64,000 nucleotides of DNA from CAYFVU01 sp964594775 (lineage in GTDB: Bacteria > Spirochaetota > Spirochaetia > DSM-16054 > Sediminispirochaetaceae): assembly GCA_964594775.1 (NCBI GenBank), contig CAZQNO010000004.1, positions 1 through 64,000 on the forward strand. Reading direction: 5' to 3'. Below, in pieces: positions 41,117 to 50,554 of this stretch. Position numbers and translations under genes: made by a program. The notes beneath the pieces were generated by a model. The model was not told where the DNA came from. It ran no database searches and saw only the letters and a list, made by a program, of their open reading frames with translations. Position 1 is the stretch's first letter; the number at the start of each line of letters is the position of its first letter.

Positions 41117-44100
41117 ATGGGTGATACGATGCGACCTATTCCTTTTCGGGAACTGCTAAGAAGAATTTTCGAAGAGTATCGAAGTTTGAATTCGATCTTT
41201 GGTATTCCGCGCATGCATTTTTTTGAAAAACAGAATAGGCGGAGAGTCCGGGTCTTCGGCGACAGCTGCGAGACTCCCGTCGGTCCCGCGGCGGGTCCTC
41301 ATACCCAGATGACGCAGAACATCGTGGCAAGCTACCTCTGCGGCGGACGTTTCATGGAGTTGAAAACGGTGCAGAAGCTCGATTCCTTAGAGATAGAGAA
41401 GCCCTGCATCGATGCACGGGACGAGGGCTACAATACCGAATGGTCCACCGAGTTCAGTCTCTCACAGGCCTACGAGGAGTATATAAAAGCGTGGATCCTC
41501 CTCCATCTTGTAGAGCAACTCTTTGACCGCCGGCTCGATGCGTCCCTCCCTTCATTCATCTTCAACATGAGCATCGGCTACGATCTCGACGGCATAAAAA
41601 CGGAGAAGATGGAGCGTTACATCGAAGATATGATCGATTCCTCGGGAAACGGGTTTTTCCGCCGCTGTCTCGATGAACTGTCGGGCGTCATCGAGAAGGG
41701 TGCATTCCTCCATGATACGGGCCTCGAGGACCGGGTAGAGAAGCTCAAGGGGCTAAAGACGCGTATCTCACCCCGCATCAGCCCCAGCGTGACCCTTTCG
41801 ACCATGCACGGTTGTCCTCCCGAGGAGCAGGAGGCGATCTGCAGCTATCTTCTAAAAGAAAAGAAGATAGACACCTATGTGAAGCTCAATCCGACCCTCC
41901 TCGGCTACGATCGGGTGAGAGGTATTCTCGATGGGCTCGGATACGACTACCTCCGCCTGAGCCGGGATTCATTCTCCCGCGATCTGCAGTACGACGAGGC
42001 AGGGGCCATGCTCAAGCGGCTCACCGCCCTGGCCGCAACGGAGGGGCGGGAGTTTGGGGTAAAGCTGTCGAACACCCTCGGCTCGATCAATGATCAGGGG
42101 GTCCTGCCGGGAGATGATATGTACATGTCCGGCCGTGCCCTCTATCCCCTCACCATCCGCTTAGCGGCGGTGCTGTCGCAGGACTTCGACGGAAAGCTGC
42201 CCATATCCTACTCCGGGGGGGCGAATGGGTGGAACGTGACGAAAATTTTCCGAACGGGGATACGGCCGATCACCCTCGCCACCGACATGCTGAAGCCGGG
42301 CGGCTATATGCGCATGAAGGAGATGGCCCTCGAACTCGAAACCGCCGAAGGATGGGACGCACAGGAGATAGAGGCAAAAGCGGTAAGCGATCTCGCCGAC
42401 GAAGCGATGAAGGCAGGATATACCCACAAGAGTTTTCGCGGATTCGACCGGATAGAAACGAAAAAGGCTCTTCCGCTCTGGGACTGCTACGTTGCTCCCT
42501 GCACCGTGGCTTGTCCCATCGGGCAGGACGTGCCGGAATACATTCGTCTGGTGGGAGAGGAGCGCTGCGAGGAGGCCCTCGACCTCATCTACGAGAAGAA
42601 TGCCCTGCCCAACATCACCGGCTATATATGCGACCACCAGTGCATGTACAACTGTACCCGTCTCGACTACGAGGGAGCGGTGCAGATCCGCGGTTTGAAA
42701 CGGGCCGCCGCGGAGCGGGGACGGGAAGGATACTTCGCCGGCTGGACGGCTCCCCGGAAGAGGGGACCGAAGGCGGCGGTCGTCGGCGCCGGCCCGGCGG
42801 GCCTCTCGGCGGCGTACTTTCTTGCCCGGGAGGGGCTCGAGGTAACGGTTTTTGAAAAACAGCCGAACGCCGGAGGCGTGGTGAGAAACGTCATTCCCCA
42901 TTTCCGCCTTCCCGTTGAGGCGATCGAACGCGACATAGAGTTTATCGAAAAACACGGGGTAAAATTCCGTTTCGGCGTGGAGGGAGGCCTCGGCGTCGAG
43001 GGACTGAAGGCCGAAGGCTACGAATACCTTTTTTTCGGCATCGGCGCGGAGAAGGATAATCCGCTGCCCCTCGAAAATGCGGGGGCGGAGTCCCGCCTGC
43101 GGCGCTCCCTCGATTTTCTCCGCGATTACCGGGGGAACGCCAAGAACCTGGACCTCGCCGGCCATGTGGCGGTCGTCGGCGGCGGGAACACCGCCATGGA
43201 CAGCGCCCGGGCGGCCCTGAGTCTCGACGCGGTGCAGCGGGTAACGGTTCTCTACCGCAGGTCGAAGGCCCAAATGCCGGCTGATCTGGAGGAGTACGAA
43301 AATGCCGTGAAAGACGGGGTGGAGTTTAGATTTCTTCGGAATCCGGAGAGACTCTCCGCCGGCGGGACTCTTACCGTCCGGGTCATGAAGCTCGGCGAGA
43401 AGGACGGCAGCGGTCGGGCTAGACCGGAGAAGACCGAAGAGACGGAGAGTCTTTCTATCGACTATCTCATCTCGGCCATCGGAGAACGGGTTGATACGGA
43501 GGCTTTGAAGGCCTTCGGTATTCCCCTGGGCGAAGACGGCTTTCCCGTGGTAGATGAGGAGCGTCTGGAGACGGTGCGGGAGAATGTCTACCTTGGAGGA
43601 GACGCGCAGAGCGGACCGGCCACGGTGGTGCGGGCCATAGCCGCGGGGCGGAAGGCCGCCGACGACATTGCTCGAAAGGCCTTCGGCGAGGCGCGCTGCA
43701 GAGATGTGCGTTCCTATTTTGATGAGGAGCGGGTCCGTCAGGAGGTCTTGAGCCGAAAGGGGGCACTCCTCACCGCGAAAGACGAAGCGGCGGTGGGCAG
43801 CGACGTGGTGTCCGCCCAGGCCGAGGCCCGGCGCTGTCTCGAGTGCTCGGCTATTTGCAATAAATGCGTGGAAGTCTGTCCGAATCGGGCCAACGTGGTT
43901 CTGCCCATCGGCATCGGCGGCTCGGCGGGGGCAAAAGAGGATTTTTCCCGGAAGTATCAGATCCTCCATATCGATGCCCTCTGTAACGAGTGCGGAAACT
44001 GTGCCGCCTTCTGCCCTTGGGAGGGAAAGCCCTACAAGGACAAGTTCACCATCTTCAGCACCCGGCAGGATTTCGACGATTCGGTGAACCCCGGTTTTCT

Positions 44101-44284
44101 TATCGAGAAAGATATCCTGCACTTGAGGATTGAGGGGATCGTTCAACGCTGCGATATCGACGGTGAGGGGGAAATCTCCGGCGCTGCGGCCGACCATGAT
44201 CCCGCCTCCCTCGATCTTTGCGCCGCCGCGGTGATTCGAAATGTTTTTCAAGAGTTTCCATATCTGTTAGGAGAGAGAGAGTGA
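41117..44284 (+). CDS. ygfK: YgfK-type Fe-S flavoprotein oxidoreductase
   Basis: A protein of 1055 residues, matching YgfK (annotated elsewhere as putative selenate reductase subunit). Residues about 1-440 are a dihydroorotate/dihydropyrimidine-dehydrogenase-like TIM barrel (GVKLSNTLG, ISYSGGANGWN). A GltD-type segment follows with Cys clusters near 456-510 (CTVACPIG, CDHQCMYNC), an FAD motif GAGPAGLSA near 554 and an NADPH motif GGGNTAMDSA near 685. Two [4Fe-4S] ferredoxin motifs end it (CLECSAICNKCVEVCP near 905; CNECGNCAAFCPW near 955). The parts are those of dihydropyrimidine dehydrogenase in a different order, so it probably reduces or oxidises a purine- or pyrimidine-derived ring. No in-frame UGA is present. 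Confidence 0.9.
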   Translation: MGDTMRPIPFRELLRRIFEEYRSLNSIFGIPRMHFFEKQNRRRVRVFGDSCETPVGPAAGPHTQMTQNIVASYLCGGRFMELKTVQKLDSLEIEKPCIDARDEGYNTEWSTEFSLSQAYEEYIKAWILLHLVEQLFDRRLDASLPSFIFNMSIGYDLDGIKTEKMERYIEDMIDSSGNGFFRRCLDELSGVIEKGAFLHDTGLEDRVEKLKGLKTRISPRISPSVTLSTMHGCPPEEQEAICSYLLKEKKIDTYVKLNPTLLGYDRVRGILDGLGYDYLRLSRDSFSRDLQYDEAGAMLKRLTALAATEGREFGVKLSNTLGSINDQGVLPGDDMYMSGRALYPLTIRLAAVLSQDFDGKLPISYSGGANGWNVTKIFRTGIRPITLATDMLKPGGYMRMKEMALELETAEGWDAQEIEAKAVSDLADEAMKAGYTHKSFRGFDRIETKKALPLWDCYVAPCTVACPIGQDVPEYIRLVGEERCEEALDLIYEKNALPNITGYICDHQCMYNCTRLDYEGAVQIRGLKRAAAERGREGYFAGWTAPRKRGPKAAVVGAGPAGLSAAYFLAREGLEVTVFEKQPNAGGVVRNVIPHFRLPVEAIERDIEFIEKHGVKFRFGVEGGLGVEGLKAEGYEYLFFGIGAEKDNPLPLENAGAESRLRRSLDFLRDYRGNAKNLDLAGHVAVVGGGNTAMDSARAALSLDAVQRVTVLYRRSKAQMPADLEEYENAVKDGVEFRFLRNPERLSAGGTLTVRVMKLGEKDGSGRARPEKTEETESLSIDYLISAIGERVDTEALKAFGIPLGEDGFPVVDEERLETVRENVYLGGDAQSGPATVVRAIAAGRKAADDIARKAFGEARCRDVRSYFDEERVRQEVLSRKGALLTAKDEAAVGSDVVSAQAEARRCLECSAICNKCVEVCPNRANVVLPIGIGGSAGAKEDFSRKYQILHIDALCNECGNCAAFCPWEGKPYKDKFTIFSTRQDFDDSVNPGFLIEKDILHLRIEGIVQRCDIDGEGEISGAAADHDPASLDLCAAAVIRNVFQEFPYLLGERE

Positions 44285-44285
44285 A

Positions 44286-45629
44286 ATGATCGTCATAGAG
44301 AATGCTACGGCCCTGCAATTTACCCCCGCCCGGGTATGGGAGGGAGTGGACATTGTTATCGATGGAGACAAAATAGTCGAAGTCGGCAGGGGAGCATCTG
44401 GAAGTGTCCCCGCCGGTAAGAGGGAAAAGCGCATCGACGCTTCGGGACGGATCGTCTCCCCCGGCTTGGTCTGCAGCCATCATCACTGCTACTCCGGATT
44501 CGCCAGGGGAATAGGCGGCGGGGTCGGTCCCGTCCGCGACTTCGTCACCGCCCTGAGGAACCTCTGGTGGAAGATAGATAGGGGGCTCGACGAGGAGAGC
44601 CTCTATTACTCGGCCTTGATAAATTCGATCGAAGCGATAAAGGCCGGCACCACCTCGCTCATCGACCATCACGCCGGTCCCGCCTTTATCCGCGGTTCCC
44701 TCGATACGATAAAGCGGGCCTTCGAGAAGACGGGACTCCGAGGCATTGCCTGTTACGAAACCACCGACCGCCACGGTACATCGGATATGAAGGCGGGGGT
44801 GAAGGAGAATATCGTCTTCGCCGAAGCGGCGGAGAAGGAGAAGAAGAGCGGCGCCCCTCATCTCGTGGAGGCGGCCATCGGCGGTCATGCCCCCTTCACC
44901 CTACCCGATGAGGGATTGGAGATGCTCGGCGATGCGGTCCGAAGAACGGGCCGGGGTTTTCACGTTCATGTGGGGGAGGGAGTCCACGATGTCTCAGTTT
45001 CTCGTCTCCGGTACAATAAGGAGATCACCGAGCGTTTGGCCGAATTCGGTCTTCTCAACGAACTCGGACTCTTCGTCCACGGGGTTCATCTATGCGGCGA
45101 AGATGCGGGGCGGATCAACGAGGCGGACGCCTTTCTTATTCACAATGTACGGAGCAACATGAACAACGGGGTCGGTTACAACGGCAGGCTCGGTGAATAT
45201 AAAAACGTGGCCCTCGGTACCGACGGGATCGGAGCGGACATGTACGAGGAGTTCCGTTTCGCCTTCTTCAAACACCGGGACGAGCACGGGACCTTGGGGC
45301 CGGACGACTACCTCGGCTTCCTCGCAGCCGGCAACGAAATCATCCACCGCTACTTCGGCGAATCCTTCGGGCGTGTGGAGAAGGGGTACAAGGCGGACCT
45401 GGTGATAACCGATTACCTGAGTCCCACCCCTCTGAAGGAGGACAACATCGCCGGACACATGGCCTTCGGCATGAGTTCCAGAGATGTTCATACCGTTCTG
45501 ATAAACGGCAGACTCGTCTACGAGAACCGGGAGTTTCCCTTCGACCTGCAGGAGGTCTATGCCGAGAGCAGGAAGGCAGCGAAGAAAATGTGGAAACGGG
45601 TAGAAACACTGGAAGAAAAAGGATATTAG
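44286..45629 (+). CDS. ssnA: SsnA-type amidohydrolase (putative aminohydrolase)
   Basis: A protein of 447 residues of the metal-dependent amidohydrolase superfamily. The HxH metal site is in GLVCSHHHCYSG near residue 62; IDHHAGP follows; GHAPFTL supplies the next His; and HNVRSNMNNGVGYN precedes the GTDGIGADM aspartate. SsnA always accompanies ygfK in purine-use clusters, where it is thought to act as a deaminase (guanine type). The ATG lies 2 nt after the ygfK stop, behind GGAGAGAGAG. It is a different branch from the amidohydrolase at 49148. Confidence 0.88.
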   Translation: MIVIENATALQFTPARVWEGVDIVIDGDKIVEVGRGASGSVPAGKREKRIDASGRIVSPGLVCSHHHCYSGFARGIGGGVGPVRDFVTALRNLWWKIDRGLDEESLYYSALINSIEAIKAGTTSLIDHHAGPAFIRGSLDTIKRAFEKTGLRGIACYETTDRHGTSDMKAGVKENIVFAEAAEKEKKSGAPHLVEAAIGGHAPFTLPDEGLEMLGDAVRRTGRGFHVHVGEGVHDVSVSRLRYNKEITERLAEFGLLNELGLFVHGVHLCGEDAGRINEADAFLIHNVRSNMNNGVGYNGRLGEYKNVALGTDGIGADMYEEFRFAFFKHRDEHGTLGPDDYLGFLAAGNEIIHRYFGESFGRVEKGYKADLVITDYLSPTPLKEDNIAGHMAFGMSSRDVHTVLINGRLVYENREFPFDLQEVYAESRKAAKKMWKRVETLEEKGY

Positions 45630-45638
45630 GATAAGAGA

Positions 45639-47783
45639 ATGAATGATCGGATAAGCACCTCGATCCGAAGGGTCGATGCAAGGGACAAGGCCGGGGGAGC
45701 GGCAAAATACATCGCCGACATGGATTTTCCCGGCATGCTTCACGCCAAGTTCGTCCGCTCCACCGAAACACGGGCAAAGATCCTTCGGGTCGAAGTCCCC
45801 GAGCTCCCCGACGGCTACTATTACATCGACGCGAAGGACATACCGGAGCGGGGAAAGAACCGCATCGAGATGATAAAGGACGACTGGCCGGTATTCTCCG
45901 ACAGAGAGGTCCGCTTCTACGGGGAGACCATCGGTTTGGTGGCGGGGCCCGAGGTGGAGAGGGTAATCGCCCTGAGAGACGCGGTGAAGGTGGAGTATGA
46001 GCCGATGGAGCCCGCCCTCAACATAGACGAGGCTCTGGCCCTCAAGGGAGGACCGATCCACGGCAGCGACAACTGCTATGTCGATTACCGGCTGGAGAAG
46101 GGTGATTCCGACGGAGCCTTCGCCCGCGCCGCCAGGGTGGTGGAGGAGGAGTTCCGCACGGCGTATCAGGAACATATCTACATGGAGCCCCAGGGGCTGG
46201 TGGGCAGCTGGGAAGAGGGGAAACTCAGCATCTACTTCTCCGGACAGTGCCCTTTCTACATCCGTCATGCCGTCTCTGCAGCCCTCGGCACTGAGGAAGA
46301 TGAGGTGCGGGTCGTGCAGGCGGTAACCGGCGGTGCCTTCGGCGGCAAGGAGCACTATCCCGACGTGATATCCACGCCCATCGCCGTCGCGGTCTGCAAG
46401 CTCAAGCGGCCGGTCGGGGTGATCTTCGACCGGATCGAAGACATCAGCTATACTCCCAAGCGCCACCCCAGCGTATCCCGCTTCCGCACGGCCCTCGATG
46501 AAAAGGGAAGGATCATCGGCATGGAGGTCGACGCCCTGATCGACGCGGGGGCCTATGAAACCTGCTCGATGGTGGTGCTGCAGAGGGATATTTTCTCCAT
46601 CAACGGAGTCTACGATATTCCCAACGTGAAGATCCGCGGCCGGGCGGTGGCGACAAATCATCCTCCCTCCGATGCCTACCGGGGTTTCGGCGCCCCGCAG
46701 GGAATATTTGCCATTGAGATGCACATGAGCCACCTCGCCCGCGAATTGGGACTCGGCGAGCTGGAGTTTAAGAAGAACTACCTCATAAAAAAGGGAGGGA
46801 CCACCGTTACCAACGGGAAGATCCACGAGGAGGTGAAACTTCCCGAGATCATCGAAAGAATCACGAAAAGTTCAGACTATGAGCGGAAACTGCGGGAATG
46901 CCGGCCCGGCTCCTTGCGGGGCATCGGGATCTCTCTTTTCAGCCACGGCAGCGGCTTTACCGGCAACGGGGAGCAGGCGATCATCAAGGGTGTGGTGAAA
47001 ATGCGCCGAAGAGGCGACGACGGTGCCGACCTTTTGGTGAGCAACGTGGAGATGGGGCAGGGGGTGCAGACCACCTTCCGAAAGATCGCGGCGATGGTCC
47101 TCGGGCTTCCCGTCGACTCGGTGTACTACGAGAATCCCGACACCGATGCCGTCCCCGATTCTGGGCCGACCTGCGCCTCCCGATCGATCGCCGTCGTCGG
47201 CTATCTCGTGCAGGAGGCGGCGAAGAAGCTCAAGGCCCGCTGGGAGGAGGGACCGGCCGTGGAGGTCCGGCAGGAGTACCGGCACCCCGATTTTCTCGAT
47301 TGGGACCAGGAGAGTCTACAGGGAGACGCCTATCCCTCCTACGGATGGGGCGCCAACGTTATCGAGGTGGAAGTCGACCCGGCAACCTACGAGGTGAGCA
47401 CCACCGGCATCTGGAGTGTGTTCGACGTGGGAAGGGCAATCGACGAACGCATAGTGGAGGGCCAGGCTGAGGGCGGTATTGTACAGGCCCTCGGTTATGC
47501 GAACCTGGAGAAGCTGGAGAGCGCCGCCGGCCGCTACCTGCAGCGGACAATGGCGGACTATACGATTCCCACCAGCATGGACTTTCCCTCGATTCACTTC
47601 GACCTGGTCGACAATCCCTACCAGTACGGTCCCTTCGGGGCAAAGGGCGCCGGCGAACTGGTTTTCGACGGAGCCGCCCCCGCCTTTGCCGACGCGGTGC
47701 AGATGGCCGTGGACCGCAACATTCATCGGCTTCCCGTCACGCCGGAGTACATCATGGAGGTTTTGGAATATGAAGAAGATTGA
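45639..47783 (+). CDS. Molybdenum hydroxylase large subunit (xanthine dehydrogenase family)
   Basis: A Mo-binding subunit of 714 residues. All active-site motifs are intact: GGAFGGKE near residue 230, AYRGFGAPQG near 345, and GAKGAGEL with the catalytic glutamate near 670. The N-terminal part has AKYIADMDFPGMLHAKFVRS, the usual entry. Such enzymes hydroxylate purines (hypoxanthine to xanthine to urate) and related rings, passing electrons through Fe-S and FAD subunits encoded next. Substrate is not certain from sequence; the ssnA-ygfK context points to purine. The stop overlaps the Fe-S gene by 14 nt. Confidence 0.92.
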   Translation: MNDRISTSIRRVDARDKAGGAAKYIADMDFPGMLHAKFVRSTETRAKILRVEVPELPDGYYYIDAKDIPERGKNRIEMIKDDWPVFSDREVRFYGETIGLVAGPEVERVIALRDAVKVEYEPMEPALNIDEALALKGGPIHGSDNCYVDYRLEKGDSDGAFARAARVVEEEFRTAYQEHIYMEPQGLVGSWEEGKLSIYFSGQCPFYIRHAVSAALGTEEDEVRVVQAVTGGAFGGKEHYPDVISTPIAVAVCKLKRPVGVIFDRIEDISYTPKRHPSVSRFRTALDEKGRIIGMEVDALIDAGAYETCSMVVLQRDIFSINGVYDIPNVKIRGRAVATNHPPSDAYRGFGAPQGIFAIEMHMSHLARELGLGELEFKKNYLIKKGGTTVTNGKIHEEVKLPEIIERITKSSDYERKLRECRPGSLRGIGISLFSHGSGFTGNGEQAIIKGVVKMRRRGDDGADLLVSNVEMGQGVQTTFRKIAAMVLGLPVDSVYYENPDTDAVPDSGPTCASRSIAVVGYLVQEAAKKLKARWEEGPAVEVRQEYRHPDFLDWDQESLQGDAYPSYGWGANVIEVEVDPATYEVSTTGIWSVFDVGRAIDERIVEGQAEGGIVQALGYANLEKLESAAGRYLQRTMADYTIPTSMDFPSIHFDLVDNPYQYGPFGAKGAGELVFDGAAPAFADAVQMAVDRNIHRLPVTPEYIMEVLEYEED

Positions 47784-48243
47784 ATTCCTCCTCAACGGGA
47801 AAAAGACGGTCGTAGAGACCGACGCCATGCGGCGGCTCCTGGACGTGCTGCGAAAGGACTGCGGCATGACCGGGGTAAAGGAGGGCTGCGGCGAGGGCGA
47901 ATGTGGTGCCTGCGCCGTTTTTAAAGACGGTCTTTTGGTGAACTCCTGCATGGTTCCCGTCGGCATGTGCGACGGTTCACAAATCGAGACTCCCGAGGGG
48001 CTGCGGGAGACCGAACGGGGAAAGATGATTATCGACTCCTATGCCGAGACGGGGGCGGTACAGTGCGGTTTCTGCACTCCGGGGATGATGATGGCCGCCG
48101 AGGCCCTCCTGCGGGAGAACGCGGAGCCTAACGAGGCTGAGGTCAGGGAGGCCCTCTCGGGCAATCTCTGCCGCTGCACCGGCTACGACATGATCGTCGA
48201 AGGGGTCCTGCGGGCCGCCGAAAGGGGGAGGGGCTTATGGTAG
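47770..48243 (+). CDS. Molybdenum hydroxylase [2Fe-2S] subunit
   Basis: A protein of 157 residues with two [2Fe-2S] clusters. The N-terminal site is CGEGECGAC with the fourth Cys in NSCMVP; the C-terminal site is CGFCTPGMM and CRCTGYD, the canonical form. The ATG at 47770 overlaps the end of the Mo subunit gene; the frame runs further back but only through that gene. It carries electrons from the Mo centre to the FAD subunit, which starts 7 nt before its end. Confidence 0.93.
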   Translation: MKKIEFLLNGKKTVVETDAMRRLLDVLRKDCGMTGVKEGCGEGECGACAVFKDGLLVNSCMVPVGMCDGSQIETPEGLRETERGKMIIDSYAETGAVQCGFCTPGMMMAAEALLRENAEPNEAEVREALSGNLCRCTGYDMIVEGVLRAAERGRGLW

Positions 48244-49136
48244 AGACGTACAGGCCGACCGATCTTGCCGAAGCGGTGGTGCTTCGGGCCCGTGCGGGGG
48301 CCCTGCCCTTTGGCGGGGGAACGGACCTGATGGTGCGCTACCGCTACGAGAGCGGGGCGGTGCCGGACTTCGGACGGCCGATTCTCTTTCTCGACCGAAT
48401 CGAGGAACTCGGCTGTGTCGAGCGGTCGGGAGACTTCCTTCGCATCGGCGGGGCCGGCAGTCTGACACAGGTCCTGCGGCATCCCGATACCCCCGGGCTC
48501 CTGCGGCAGGCGGTACGGAGCATCGCCGCCCCCGCTCTGCGGAATAGCGGGACCATAGCGGGGAACCTCTGCAACGCTTCTCCTGCAGGCGATTCGGTCC
48601 TCGCCCTCTACGCTCTGTCTGCACAGATCGAGCTGGCAGGCTGTGACGGCGGCGGGCAGGAGAGCATTCGGGAACGCGTCGTGGCGGTGGAGGACTTTAT
48701 CACCGGTCCCGGCCAAACGGTCCTTCGGGACGACGAGCTGGTTTCGGCGATACTGGTGCCTCTCGAAGCCTCTGCCGTGTCGTTTTTCCGCAAGGTAGGT
48801 ACGCGGCGGGCAAACGCCCTTACGAAAGTAGCTATTGCAGGGTGGGCGAGCATAGAAGAGGGCGGAAGCCTCGGATCACGCGAAGCGGTGGTGGAAGATA
48901 TCGCCGTGGCTCTTGGCGCCGTCGCCCCGACGGTAGTACGGTCGAGGGAAATAGAGGGGCGGATTTCGGGCAAGAGCCTGGGCGAGATTGCAGAGCGAAA
49001 GGAGGAGCTCATCGATTCCTACGGGCCTTTCGTTCGTCCCATAGACGATCAGCGTTCTACCGCCCGCTATCGCAGGCGGGTGGCGATGAACCTCCTTTGG
49101 TCTTTTTTCGAGGACCATCTGTTGGCGGGCCTGTAG
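48237..49136 (+). CDS. Molybdenum hydroxylase FAD-binding subunit
   Basis: A protein of 299 residues with both FAD motifs in place: LPFGGGTDLMV near residue 23 and NSGTIAGNLCNASPAGDSVLALYAL (split as TIAGNLCNASPAGD near 102). The C-terminal CO-dehydrogenase-like flavoprotein domain (FFRKVGTRRANALTKVAIAGW) completes it. It forms the third part of the Mo / Fe-S / FAD enzyme and may also serve the Mo/Fe-S pair at 54.4 kb, which has no FAD gene of its own. The ATG overlaps the Fe-S gene by 7 nt. Confidence 0.92.
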   Translation: MVETYRPTDLAEAVVLRARAGALPFGGGTDLMVRYRYESGAVPDFGRPILFLDRIEELGCVERSGDFLRIGGAGSLTQVLRHPDTPGLLRQAVRSIAAPALRNSGTIAGNLCNASPAGDSVLALYALSAQIELAGCDGGGQESIRERVVAVEDFITGPGQTVLRDDELVSAILVPLEASAVSFFRKVGTRRANALTKVAIAGWASIEEGGSLGSREAVVEDIAVALGAVAPTVVRSREIEGRISGKSLGEIAERKEELIDSYGPFVRPIDDQRSTARYRRRVAMNLLWSFFEDHLLAGL

Positions 49137-49147
49137 GGAGGAAATAA

Positions 49148-50554
49148 ATGGCGCGGCTGCTGTTGAAAGACATTTTCCACCTGCAGACCTCCGCGGAGGC
49201 GGAAGGCCTGCAGGGCTGCGACCTTCTCATCGATGAAAACCGAATCAAAAAGATAGCGAAGAACATCGACTTCACTCCGGGACCGGAGGACAGGGTGATC
49301 GATGCCTCGCGGCACGTGGTAATTCCCGGTCTCGTAAACACCCACCACCACTTCTACCAGACCCTTACCCGCAACATTCCGGAGGTGCAGAACGCAAAGC
49401 TCTTCGACTGGCTCGTTTACCTCTACGAACTGTGGAAGTTCTTAGACGAGGAAGCGGTATACTACTCTTCTCTTTTAGCAATGGCAGAGCTGCTGAAGAC
49501 CGGCTGCACCACTTCGACCGACCATCACTATCTCTATCCGCGGAATTTTACCGGAGATCCGATGGCCCTGCAATTCGAAGCGGCGGAGAAGCTCGGTATG
49601 CGCTTTTCACCGACCCGCGGCTCCATGTCTCTTTCGAAGAAGGACGGCGGTCTTCCCCCTGACACCGTGGTGCAGACCGAAAAGGAAATCCTCGAGGACA
49701 GCGAACGGGTCATCAAGAAGTACCACGACGGCTCGGATTTCTCTATGCAAAAGATCGTGCTCGCCCCCTGCAGCCCCTTTTCGGTGAGCGAGGAGCTGAT
49801 GAAGCGCACCAGCGAACTGGCCCGCAGACACGGGGTGCGGATCCATACCCATGTGGCCGAGACCATCGACGAGAACGACTTCTGCATGGAGATCTACGGA
49901 CGCAGGCCGCTGCGGCTGATGCAGGACACCGGCTTCGTGGGAGAGGACGTCTTCTACGCCCACGGAATCCACTTCAACGATGAGGAACTCGACATCCTCG
50001 CCGAGACGGGGACCTATATCGCCCACTGTCCCTCCAGCAACATGCGTCTCGGTTCGGGCATCTGCCGGGTAAAGGAGATGCTTTCTCGGGGCGGAAATGT
50101 GGCTCTGGCGGTGGACGGTTCGGCCTCGAACGACGCTTCGGACATGCTGGGGGAAATGCGGGCCGCCTTGATGCTGCAGCGGGTGCGCTACGGCGCCGAT
50201 GCCCTCAGCGCCCGTGAGGTGTACAAGATCGCCGCGGAAAACGGGGCCCGGCTGCTGGGATACCGCAAGGTGGGGCGGCTGGAGGAGGGCTGGGCGGCGG
50301 ACCTGGCAGCCTTCGACGTAAGCGGGATCGCCTATGCCGGTTCTCTCTCCGACCCCCAGGCGGCCCTCCTCTTCTCCGGTTACGATCACGGGGCCGATTA
50401 CACCGTGGTAAACGGTAAAGTAGTCGTTGAACACGGCCGACTCGTCGGTTTTAACGAGGAAGAGCTGGCGGAAAAAGCGAATGCCGTCGCGGCTGCGATG
50501 CGAAAAATGGCCGAAAACTACAACGGAGGAATGAATGGACAGAATAGGGATTGA
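49148..50554 (+). CDS. 8-oxoguanine-deaminase-like amidohydrolase
   Basis: A protein of 468 residues. NTHHHFYQTLTRNIPEVQNA near residue 63 (HxH site), then LLKTGCTTSTDHHYLYPRN, GMRFSPTRGSMSLSKKDGGLPPD and FAHGIHF-like YAHGIHFNDEE match the bacterial 8-oxoguanine deaminase / hydroxydechloroatrazine hydrolase branch rather than SsnA proper. The expected reaction is 8-oxoguanine to urate, which would feed urate straight into the pathway; guanine or a related aminopurine is an alternative. GGAGG lies 7 nt before the ATG. The stop overlaps the ygeW start by 20 nt. Confidence 0.85.
   Translation: MARLLLKDIFHLQTSAEAEGLQGCDLLIDENRIKKIAKNIDFTPGPEDRVIDASRHVVIPGLVNTHHHFYQTLTRNIPEVQNAKLFDWLVYLYELWKFLDEEAVYYSSLLAMAELLKTGCTTSTDHHYLYPRNFTGDPMALQFEAAEKLGMRFSPTRGSMSLSKKDGGLPPDTVVQTEKEILEDSERVIKKYHDGSDFSMQKIVLAPCSPFSVSEELMKRTSELARRHGVRIHTHVAETIDENDFCMEIYGRRPLRLMQDTGFVGEDVFYAHGIHFNDEELDILAETGTYIAHCPSSNMRLGSGICRVKEMLSRGGNVALAVDGSASNDASDMLGEMRAALMLQRVRYGADALSAREVYKIAAENGARLLGYRKVGRLEEGWAADLAAFDVSGIAYAGSLSDPQAALLFSGYDHGADYTVVNGKVVVEHGRLVGFNEEELAEKANAVAAAMRKMAENYNGGMNGQNRD

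Noticed and set aside
42161..44251. 696-codon minus-strand frame opposite ygfK
   Set aside because: Very long but purely antisense; no ribosome site and no recognisable domain.
41117..44284. Selenocysteine-coding UGA in ygfK, suggested by its 'selenate reductase' name
   Set aside because: The frame is open throughout with no internal UGA, and I see no SECIS-like need.
45090..46826. 578-codon minus-strand frame opposite the ssnA and Mo-subunit genes
   Set aside because: Antisense to two certain genes; spans their boundary, which a real gene would not be expected to follow.
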